64,000 bases of DNA from CAVZVW01 sp963778845 (GTDB taxonomy: Bacteria; Actinomycetota; Actinomycetes; Actinomycetales; Kineosporiaceae), in the NCBI GenBank assembly GCA_963778845.1, contig CAVZVW010000009.1:248001-312000 (forward strand), given 5' to 3'. Of the stretch, positions 56,581-64,000 are shown one piece after another. The notes under the pieces were generated by a model. It did no database searches and was not told the DNA's origin. It worked only from the letters and a program-made list of their open reading frames with translations. Each line of letters starts with the position of its first letter. The first letter of the stretch is position 1. Both the position numbers and the translations under genes were made by a program.

Positions 56581-58695
56581 ATGGCCGACCCGTCGACGTA
56601 CCGCCCACGAACCGGCGAGATCCCGGAGTCGCCCGGGGTCTACCGGTTCCGTGACGGGCAGGGTCGGGTCATCTACGTCGGGAAGGCCAAGAGCCTTCGC
56701 TCCCGCCTGAGCTCCTACTTCGCCGACATCGGCTCCCTGCACCCCAGGACCCAGTCCATGGTGTCCACCGCCGCCGGCGTGGAGTGGACGGTGGTGGCGA
56801 CCGAGGTCGAGGCACTCCAGCTGGAGTACTCCTGGATCAAGGAGTTCGACCCGCGGTTCAACGTGAAGTACCGCGACGACAAGTCCTACCCCTACCTCGC
56901 CGTGACCATGGGAGAGGAGTTCCCCCGGGTCCAGGTGATGCGCGGCGCCAAGCGCAAGGGCACGCGCTACTTCGGCCCGTACGCCCATGCCTGGGCGATC
57001 AGGGAGACCGTCGACCTCCTGCTGCGTGTCTTCCCCGTACGCACCTGCAGCAGCGGCGTGTTCAGGCGGGCCGGGCAGGTCGGGCGGCCCTGCCTGCTCG
57101 GCTACATCGACAAGTGCAGCGCACCCTGCGTCGGCACGATCAGTGCAGACTCCCATCGCGCCCTCGCTGAGGAGTTCTGCGACTTCATGGGCGGCCAGAC
57201 CCAGCGGTACGTGCGGCGTCTCGAGCAACGCATGCGCGATGCCGCAGCCGATCTCGAGTTCGAGCGGGCGGCACGGTTGCGTGACGACATCGCCGCGTTG
57301 ACCCGCGCCATGGAGAAGAGCGCCGTCGTGCTGCCAGACGGAACCGACGCGGACGTCTTCGCCCTCGCCGAGGACGAGCTCGAGGCCGCCGTCCAGGTGT
57401 TCCACGTACGCGGCGGACGGGTTCGCGGCCAGCGCGGGTGGGTTGTCGAGAAGGTCGAGGACGTCACGCCGGGCGACCTCGTCGAGCACCTGCTGCAGCA
57501 GGTGTACGGCGCAGGTGAAGCCGAGGCGGTGCCGCGGGAGGTGCTCGTGCCTGCCGCCCCGACCATGGCCTCGGAGGTGGAGGTGTGGCTGTCGGCCTTG
57601 CGCGGCAGCCATGTCAGCGTGCGCGTGCCTCAGCGGGGCGACAAGCGCGCCCTCATGGAGACAGTCGACCGCAACGCGAAGCAGGCCCTGGCCCTGCACA
57701 AGACCCGTCGGGCGGGAGACCTGACGACCAGGTCCAAGGCGCTGCAGGAGATCCAGGACGCACTGGGGCTGAGCGAGGCGCCGCTGCGCATCGAGTGCTA
57801 CGACATCTCGAACATCCAAGGGCAGCACGTCGTCGCGTCGATGGTCGTGTTCGAGGACGGCCTCGAACGCAAGGCGGAGTACCGGCGGTTCACGGTGCGC
57901 GGGCAGTCGGGGGCCGGCCACAGGCCCCCCGACGATCTCGCCTCGGTGCACGAGGTGATCACGCGGCGTTTCCGCCGGTACCTGGAGGACCGCGAGCAGA
58001 GCTCGGAGCCCGAGCTCGCGCCCGAGCCGGCCGCGGACGGTCCGGACGGTCCGGCCGGCGACCTTCAGCGGGCGGGACGCGAGGGGGACGTCGTCCAGCG
58101 GGCGCGCGGTCAACGGGCCCGAGGTGAGGGGGACGGCGCCGCCCCGGGTCCGGCGGTGCCGCTCGGCGTCATGCCGGGCATCGACCCCGACACGGGCCGG
58201 CCTCGCCGCTTCGCGTACGCGCCGAACCTCGTGGTCGTCGACGGCGGCGCCCCCCAGGTCGCCGCGGCAGCCCGGGCGCTTCGCGAGCTGGGCGTCGACG
58301 ACGTGGCACTGTGCGGCCTGGCCAAGCGGCTGGAGGAGGTGTGGCTGCCGGGGGAGGACCAGCCGGTCGTGCTGCCCCGGTCCAGCGAGGGGCTGTTCCT
58401 CCTGCAACGACTGCGAGACGAGGCCCATCGCTTCGCGATCACCCATCACCGCGCGAGGCGGAGCAAGGCGATGACGACCAGCGTGCTGGACGACGTCCCG
58501 GGCCTCGGCCCTGCTCGCAAGCGGGCGCTCCTCAAGGCCTTCGGCTCGCTCAGGGCCCTTCGCACGGCCACGGCCGATGAGCTGAGGACCGTACCCGGTA
58601 TCGGTCCGGCCCTCGCCGAGGCCGTGGTCGGGGCGCTTGCCGGTCAGCCGAGCACCCCGGCGGTCGACACGAGCACTGGTGAGATCATCGAATGA
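56581..58695 (+). CDS. uvrC: Excinuclease ABC subunit C
   Basis: UvrC (704 residues) makes both incisions in nucleotide excision repair. The GIY-YIG nuclease covers residues ~15–95 (GVYRFRDGQGRVIYVGKAKSL). The Cys-rich segment ends CSAPCVG; the UVR motif is ~205–240; the RNase H-like C-terminal nuclease starts IECYDISNIQGQHVVAS and resumes after VVVDGGAPQV. A low-complexity, Asp/Glu/Gly-rich linker of about 60 residues (~480–540) lies inside this nuclease. Two helix-hairpin-helix motifs (VPGLGPARKRALL; VPGIGPALAEAV) are at the end. Its stop overlaps rapZ. Confidence 0.95.
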   Translation: MADPSTYRPRTGEIPESPGVYRFRDGQGRVIYVGKAKSLRSRLSSYFADIGSLHPRTQSMVSTAAGVEWTVVATEVEALQLEYSWIKEFDPRFNVKYRDDKSYPYLAVTMGEEFPRVQVMRGAKRKGTRYFGPYAHAWAIRETVDLLLRVFPVRTCSSGVFRRAGQVGRPCLLGYIDKCSAPCVGTISADSHRALAEEFCDFMGGQTQRYVRRLEQRMRDAAADLEFERAARLRDDIAALTRAMEKSAVVLPDGTDADVFALAEDELEAAVQVFHVRGGRVRGQRGWVVEKVEDVTPGDLVEHLLQQVYGAGEAEAVPREVLVPAAPTMASEVEVWLSALRGSHVSVRVPQRGDKRALMETVDRNAKQALALHKTRRAGDLTTRSKALQEIQDALGLSEAPLRIECYDISNIQGQHVVASMVVFEDGLERKAEYRRFTVRGQSGAGHRPPDDLASVHEVITRRFRRYLEDREQSSEPELAPEPAADGPDGPAGDLQRAGREGDVVQRARGQRARGEGDGAAPGPAVPLGVMPGIDPDTGRPRRFAYAPNLVVVDGGAPQVAAAARALRELGVDDVALCGLAKRLEEVWLPGEDQPVVLPRSSEGLFLLQRLRDEAHRFAITHHRARRSKAMTTSVLDDVPGLGPARKRALLKAFGSLRALRTATADELRTVPGIGPALAEAVVGALAGQPSTPAVDTSTGEIIE

Positions 58696-59618
58696 CGCAG
58701 ACCCCTCCCAGCAGCGGAGCCGACGTGACGCAGCCATCAGGACCCGGGCAGGACCCGCCCGACCAACCGGAGCTGCTCGTCATCACCGGCATGTCGGGGG
58801 CCGGACGCTCAACGGCTGCGCAGGTGTTGGAGGACGTCGGCTGGTACGTGGTCGACAACCTGCCTCCCCAGCTCATCGGGTCTCTGACGGACCTCTTCTG
58901 GTCCCGCCCCGGCGTGCGCCGCATCGGCGTCGCCGTCGACGCGCGGGTGCTGTCGTTCCTCGCCGAGGTGCGGGCGGCGCGTGAGGCCCTGCACGAGCGC
59001 GGTGTGCCGACCCGCCTGCTGTTCCTCGACGCCTCCGACGACGTGCTCGTGCAGCGGTTCGAGTCGACGCGACGACCGCACCCGCTGCAGGCGGAGGGTC
59101 GCCTGCTCGACGGCATCATCGCCGAGCGGGAGCTGCTGCGGTCGCTGCGCGCCTCGGCGGACACGGTCGTCGACACCAGCCGCCTCAACGTCCACCAGCT
59201 CGCCAACACGATCCGCGACGCGTTCGGAGCCTCCGATGCGCCCGCCGTCCGCCTCACCCTGCTGTCGTTCGGCTTCAAGTACGGCCTGCCCCTGGACGCC
59301 GACCAGGTGGCCGACGCCCGCTTCCTGCCCAACCCGTTCTGGGTACCGGAGCTGCGCGCCCGGACCGGGCTCGAGGAGCCGGTGAGCCGGTACGTCCTGG
59401 CACAGCCAGGGGCGGCGGAGTTCCTGCAGCACTTCCTTGCGGCCCTGCGCACCGTGCTCGACGGCTACGCGCGGGAGAACAAGCGGCACGCCACCGTGGC
59501 GGTCGGGTGCACCGGCGGCAAGCACCGCTCGGTGGCGATCGTCGAGGAGCTCGCGCGGCGGATCGCCGCCCCCGGCCTGGCCGTCTCGACCGTGCACCGT
59601 GACCTGGGCCGGGAGTGA
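58692..59618 (+). CDS. rapZ: RNase adapter/nucleotide-binding protein RapZ (YvcJ)
   Basis: A 308-residue P-loop protein: Walker A GMSGAGRST near residue 36, Walker B-like VGWYVVDNLPPQLI, and the C-terminal domain GCTGGKHRSVAIVEEL. RapZ in enterics targets the sRNA GlmZ; in actinobacteria the uvrC–rapZ–yvcK–whiA cluster is conserved but its RNA role is less known. ATG 58692 overlaps the uvrC stop, and its own stop overlaps the yvcK start. Confidence 0.93.
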   Translation: MTQTPPSSGADVTQPSGPGQDPPDQPELLVITGMSGAGRSTAAQVLEDVGWYVVDNLPPQLIGSLTDLFWSRPGVRRIGVAVDARVLSFLAEVRAAREALHERGVPTRLLFLDASDDVLVQRFESTRRPHPLQAEGRLLDGIIAERELLRSLRASADTVVDTSRLNVHQLANTIRDAFGASDAPAVRLTLLSFGFKYGLPLDADQVADARFLPNPFWVPELRARTGLEEPVSRYVLAQPGAAEFLQHFLAALRTVLDGYARENKRHATVAVGCTGGKHRSVAIVEELARRIAAPGLAVSTVHRDLGRE

Positions 59619-60574
59619 GCGTGGGCCCGGCGGTGGTCGCCCTCGGAGGCGGGCACGGGCTGTCCGCCTCACTGTCGGCACTGCGGCACCTGACCGACCG
59701 GCTGACGGCTGTGGTCACGGTGGCCGACGACGGTGGGTCGTCCGGGCGGCTGCGCCGCGAGCTCGGGGTTCTGCCGCCGGGTGACCTGCGCATGGCACTG
59801 TCCGCGCTGTGCGACGACGCCGAGTGGGGTCGGCTCTGGCGCGACGTCCTGCAGCACCGCTTCGCCAGCGCGGGGACGCTGCACGGCCACGCCATGGGCA
59901 ACCTGCTCATCGTGACCTTGTGGGAGCTCCTCGGCGACACGGTGCGCGGTCTGGACATGGTCGCCCGTCTCCTGGGCGCGCGCGGCCGCGTGCTGCCGAT
60001 GACGGCGGTGCCGCTGGACATCGAGGCGACGGTGCGCGGCATCGACCCCGACGACCCCGACTCGGTGGTGACGGTGCGCGGTCAGGTGGCGGTGGCGACG
60101 ACGCCGGGGCACGTCGTCGGCGTGCGGCTCGTGCCGCAGAACCCGCCCGCATGCAAGGAGGCCGTCGCAGCCGTCCGCGCAGCGGACTGGGTGGTGCTCG
60201 GTCCCGGCTCGTGGTTCACGAGTGTGCTGCCGCACCTGCTGGTCCCCGAGCTGGCCGAGGCCTTGCACGAGACGAGCGCCCGCCGGTGCGTGACCCTCAA
60301 CCTCGTGCCGCAGGCCGGGGAGACCGAGGGCTTCTCTGCAGAGACTCACCTGGATGTGCTGTCGGCCCATGCGCCCGACCTGCGCATCGACGCTGTGCTG
60401 GCCGACCCCGGGTCGGTGGACGACCTCGTCGGGCTCGCCGACGTGGCTGACAGCCTCGGGGCTCGCCTGCTGATGCGACAGGTGTCGGCGGGGGAGGGCA
60501 CTGCCCGGCACGACCCCCTGAGGTTGGCCGCCGCCTACCGCGACCTCTTCGCCGGTGTCCTGGGGGATGTATGA
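59615..60574 (+). CDS. yvcK: Gluconeogenesis factor/YvcK family (GlmR)
   Basis: A 319-residue CofD-like protein. The nucleotide-sugar site begins VVALGGGHGLSASLSAL, then VVTVADDGGSSGRLRREL, and GNLLIVTLWELLGD. YvcK binds UDP-GlcNAc and links cell-wall precursor supply to metabolism in Gram-positive bacteria. GTG 59615 overlaps the rapZ stop (GTGA). whiA follows after about 68 bp. Confidence 0.93.
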   Translation: MSVGPAVVALGGGHGLSASLSALRHLTDRLTAVVTVADDGGSSGRLRRELGVLPPGDLRMALSALCDDAEWGRLWRDVLQHRFASAGTLHGHAMGNLLIVTLWELLGDTVRGLDMVARLLGARGRVLPMTAVPLDIEATVRGIDPDDPDSVVTVRGQVAVATTPGHVVGVRLVPQNPPACKEAVAAVRAADWVVLGPGSWFTSVLPHLLVPELAEALHETSARRCVTLNLVPQAGETEGFSAETHLDVLSAHAPDLRIDAVLADPGSVDDLVGLADVADSLGARLLMRQVSAGEGTARHDPLRLAAAYRDLFAGVLGDV

Positions 60575-60642
60575 CGACTACGACCTGAATCGGGCCACGG
60601 GTCCCGACACCAGCCCCCGACTGGGGTGGCAGGATGTCCCGC

Positions 60643-61623
60643 ATGGCTCTGACGGCGCTGGTGAAGGATGAGCTCAGCCGGCTGCACGTCACGAAGCCCT
60701 GTTGCCGCAAGGCCGAGGTCTCGGCCACCCTGCGCTTCGCCGGAGGCCTGCACATCGTCTCCGGGCGCATCGTCGTCGAGGCCGAGCTCGATGCCGGCCA
60801 CACCGCCCGACGGTTGCGCCGAGACATCGCGGAGGTCTTCGGGCACAGCAGCGACATCGTCGTGGTCGCCGCGGGCGGTCTGCGTCGCAGCAGCCGATAC
60901 GTCGTCCGCGTCGTGCGCGAAGGGGAGTCCCTCGCCCGTCAGACCGGGCTGCTGGACAACCGCGGTCGACCCGTGAGAGGCCTTCCGCCGCAAGTGGTCT
61001 CAGGCGCCACCTGCGACGCGGAGTCCGCCTGGCGCGGAGCCTTCCTCGCGCACGGATCCCTCACCGAGCCGGGCCGATCCTCCGCCCTCGAGATCACCTG
61101 CCCGGGGCCCGAGGCCGCCTTGGCCCTCGTCGGTGCTGCGCGGCGGATGGGCATCCAGGCGAAGGCCCGCGAGGTCCGCGGCATCGACCGAGTCGTGATC
61201 CGCGACGGCGACGCGATCAGCGCCATGCTCACCCGCCTCGGCGCCCACGACGCGGTGCTCGCATGGGAGGAGCGCCGCATGCGCCGTGAGGTGCGAGCCA
61301 CTGCCAACCGGCTCGCGAACTTCGACGACGCCAACCTGAGACGCTCGGCACGCGCGGCCGTCGCCGCCGGAGCCAGGGTCGAGCGCGCCCTGGAGATCCT
61401 CGGCGAGGACGTGCCCGAGCACCTTCACAGCGCGGGGCGCCTGCGGCTGGAGCACCGGCAGGCGAGCCTGGAGGAGCTCGGGCAGCTCGCGGACCCGCCC
61501 ATGACGAAGGACGCCGTAGCCGGGCGGATCCGTCGGCTGCTGGCCATGGCGGACCGCCGCGCCGTCGAGGTCGGCATCCCCGGCACCGAAGCCAACCTGA
61601 CCCCGGACATGCTCGAGGCCTGA
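60643..61623 (+). CDS. whiA: Sporulation/cell-division transcription regulator WhiA
   Basis: WhiA (326 residues from this start) combines a LAGLIDADG-like domain (residues ~1–210, FAGGLHIVSGRIVVEAE, WRGAFLAHGSLTEP) with a C-terminal helix-turn-helix (SLEELGQLADPPMTKDAVAGRIRRLL). It regulates cell division genes and is nearly universal in Gram-positives; in streptomycetes it controls sporulation septation. ATG 60643 gives MALTALVKDEL, like Streptomyces WhiA; ATG 60634 in the same frame is possible. Its last 23 bp and stop are duplicated downstream. Confidence 0.93.
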   Translation: MALTALVKDELSRLHVTKPCCRKAEVSATLRFAGGLHIVSGRIVVEAELDAGHTARRLRRDIAEVFGHSSDIVVVAAGGLRRSSRYVVRVVREGESLARQTGLLDNRGRPVRGLPPQVVSGATCDAESAWRGAFLAHGSLTEPGRSSALEITCPGPEAALALVGAARRMGIQAKAREVRGIDRVVIRDGDAISAMLTRLGAHDAVLAWEERRMRREVRATANRLANFDDANLRRSARAAVAAGARVERALEILGEDVPEHLHSAGRLRLEHRQASLEELGQLADPPMTKDAVAGRIRRLLAMADRRAVEVGIPGTEANLTPDMLEA

Positions 61624-61643
61624 CCCCGGACATGCTCGAGGCC
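61598..61643 (+). repeat. 23-bp tandem duplication at the whiA stop
   Basis: 61598–61620 and 61621–61643 are identical, each starting TGACCCCGGACATG. The stop of whiA is the first three bases of the second copy, so the protein end is unchanged. Confidence 0.9.
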
Positions 61644-61700
61644 TGACCCGGCGTCCTCGGTCGGGACGTCTTCGGTCCCCGTTCGGCCGCCACCCCTGTT

Positions 61701-61902
61701 TGGCGCGGTGGCACGCTGCGCCAATCAGTCTGGCGCGGTGGCACACTGCGCCAACGAGAGTTTGGCGCACACCTCCGCAGTTCCGGCGGTGTCGGAGTCG
61801 GCCGCAGCGGCTCCATCCTTGACTGCGTGCGATCAGTCCAACCTCCGTCTGGCGCGGTGGCACACTGCACCAAACAGTCTGGTGCGGTGGCACGCCGTGC
61901 CA
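61701..61902 (+). repeat. Four copies of a 23-bp inverted-repeat element upstream of gap
   Basis: Copies at 61701–61723, 61731–61753, 61850–61872 and 61880–61902. The consensus TGGCGCGGTGGCACnCTGCGCCA has 6-bp inverted arms TGGCGC/GCGCCA around an 11-nt centre. The copies form two pairs with the same 7-nt spacer (ATCAGTC and AACAGTC). Copy 4 has compensatory changes in both arms (TGGTGC…GTGCCA-like). A half element (TTGGCGCA) lies near 61761–61768. Confidence 0.9.
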
Positions 61903-61924
61903 GTCAAAGGGCGGGGTGACCCGG

Positions 61925-61955
61925 TTGGAAGTGGTCGTGGCGGACCCCCTAGGGT
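61925..61955 (+). promoter_or_regulatory. gap promoter
   Basis: TTGGAA (61925–61930) and TAGGGT (61950–61955) with a 19-bp spacer, downstream of the inverted-repeat array. The -10 is convincing; the -35 and spacing are only fair. Confidence 0.5.
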
Positions 61956-62040
61956 GGACACGACGTACGACGTGGTACGCGCATCCGCAATCCGCACATT
62001 CGCGTCGGTGCGTAGCCCGACGCGGCAGGGAGGGTCCTCC

Positions 62041-63045
<1,005 letters not shown>

Positions 63046-63142
63046 CCCATCGACTCGGGCCCGCACGCCTTACGGAGGCGACCAGCCCCTGCGGGGTGCC
63101 GGTCGCGTCCGGACGCGGCTCGACGCCCAGGAGGCCTCTCGG

Positions 63143-64000
63143 ATGAAGACGATCGACGACCTCGGGGACCTACGCGGCAAGCGCGTGCTCGTGCGCTCCG
63201 ACCTCAACGTGCCGCTGGACGGCACGACGATCACTGACGACGGCCGGATCCGCGCGTCGGTGCCGACCATCCGCAGACTCGTGGACGCCGGTGCGCGCGT
63301 CGTCGTCGTGGCGCACCTCGGCCGGCCCAAGGGTGCGCCGGAGGAGCGCTACTCGCTACGCCCGGTCGCGGCCCGCCTCGCCGAGCTGCTCGGCCGACCT
63401 GTGACATTCGCCACCGACACCGTGGGGGACGCCGCTCACGCGAGTGTTGCGGCCCTGGCCGACGGCGAGGTCGTCCTGCTGGAGAACCTGCGCTTCAACC
63501 CCGGCGAGACGAGCAAGGACGAGACCGAGCGGGGCGCCTTCGCCGACGCACTCGCCGCCATGGCCGACGTCTTCGTCTCCGACGGCTTCGGCGTCGTCCA
63601 CCGCAAGCAGGCGTCTGTCTACGACATCGCCGTGCGGCTGCCGCACGCGATGGGCGGCCTGGTGCTCGCCGAGGTGAAGGTGCTGCGCCGGCTCACCGAC
63701 AACCCCGAGCGGCCGTACGTGGTGGTGCTCGGCGGCTCCAAGGTGTCCGACAAGCTCGCCGTCATCGACAACCTGCTCGGCAAGGCCGACCGGCTACTCA
63801 TCGGCGGCGGCATGGTCTTCACGTTCCTTGCCGCGCAAGGCCTCGAGGTCGGCAAGAGCCTGCTCGAGGCCGACCAGATCGACGCCGTGAAGGGTTACCT
63901 GACCCGTGCTCGCGACACCGGCGTGGAAGTCGTGCTCCCGGTGGACGTGGTAGTCGCCGCGAGCTTCTCCGCCGACGCCGACCACGCCGTCGTCCGGTCC
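63143..64000 (+). CDS. pgk: Phosphoglycerate kinase, N-terminal part (runs off the window)
   Basis: The first 286 codons of Pgk, which makes ATP from 1,3-bisphosphoglycerate. RVLVRSDLNVPLDG, VVAHLGRPKG, LLENLRFNPGE, the hinge region PYVVVLGGSKVSDKL and LLIGGGMVFTFLA are all typical. ATG 63143 has AGGAGG (63129–63134) with an 8-nt spacer. It lies 97 bp after gap. No stop occurs before base 64000. Confidence 0.96.
   Translation, partial: MKTIDDLGDLRGKRVLVRSDLNVPLDGTTITDDGRIRASVPTIRRLVDAGARVVVVAHLGRPKGAPEERYSLRPVAARLAELLGRPVTFATDTVGDAAHASVAALADGEVVLLENLRFNPGETSKDETERGAFADALAAMADVFVSDGFGVVHRKQASVYDIAVRLPHAMGGLVLAEVKVLRRLTDNPERPYVVVLGGSKVSDKLAVIDNLLGKADRLLIGGGMVFTFLAAQGLEVGKSLLEADQIDAVKGYLTRARDTGVEVVLPVDVVVAASFSADADHAVVRS

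Larger units (their letters stand above)
61644..62040 (+). other. Non-coding region upstream of gap
   Basis: No convincing gene. It holds four 23-bp inverted-repeat elements (next entry), then a likely gap promoter at 61925–61955 and a leader of about 80 nt with the ribosome site GGGAGGG near 62027–62033. Confidence 0.8.

Noticed and set aside
61701..61902. CRISPR array
   Set aside because: Only four copies, spacers of 7 nt and 96 nt, repeat itself strongly inverted; no cas genes.

Overview
This 64 kb window is contiguous, very GC-rich chromosomal DNA from an actinobacterium (Actinomycetota). The gene families and their order support this: trpB/trpA–thioredoxin-like protein–lgt–gltBD–pyk–tRNA-Leu–PdtaR-type ANTAR regulator; polA; rpsA–coaE(GrpB fusion)–uvrB; uvrA…uvrC–rapZ–yvcK–whiA–gap–pgk; a mycothiol-dependent-isomerase-like DinB protein; and an AftD-like arabinofuranosyltransferase with a DUF2613-like small protein. 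GTG starts and 4-bp stop/start overlaps are frequent. I cannot fix the genus. I saw no transposase, phage gene, CRISPR array or rRNA.

Layout. 1–3117: end of the trp operon, an exported thioredoxin-fold protein and prolipoprotein transferase (lgt). 3320–10828: glutamate synthase (gltB, gltD) and pyruvate kinase. 10845–10928: tRNA-Leu(CAA) on the minus strand. 11033–17226: an ANTAR response regulator and a five-gene branched-chain amino acid (Liv-type) ABC transporter. 17514–21041: a GNAT acetyltransferase and DNA polymerase I. 21137–38397: a cell-envelope glycan region with a UDP-sugar epimerase/decarboxylase, a flippase, several methyltransferases, a 1303-residue AftD-like protein, GT2 and GT4 glycosyltransferases, an acyltransferase/SGNH protein, polytopic membrane proteins, a DUF2613-like peptide and a DUF3068 protein. 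38675–43604: rpsA, coaE and a frameshifted uvrB. 43774–46282: TerC, a metallo-β-lactamase-fold hydrolase and a DinB/MDMPI protein. 46441–49395: uvrA. 49505–55741: an overlapping five-gene operon (APC permease, glutamine-synthetase-like enzyme, RpiR regulator, amidohydrolase, M20 amidohydrolase) placed between uvrA and uvrC. 55771–64000: a YhhN-like protein, then uvrC–rapZ–yvcK–whiA and the start of the gap–pgk glycolytic operon. The pgk gene runs off the end.

The parts most worth a second look are these. (i) Four copies of a 23-bp inverted-repeat element, in two pairs of identical geometry, lie upstream of gap. (ii) The operon between uvrA and uvrC encodes the two halves of a FluG-like pathway as separate genes and has a palindrome upstream that could be its operator. 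(iii) A one-base frameshift interrupts uvrB, and codon usage suggests a second frame switch at the start of the thioredoxin-like gene. (iv) Short tandem repeats recur inside or next to genes (lgt, livJ, GNAT, RpiR, DinB/MDMPI, a 5' leader). (v) Many housekeeping genes start 6–8 nt after a TANNNT-like -10 hexamer, as expected for leaderless mRNAs.
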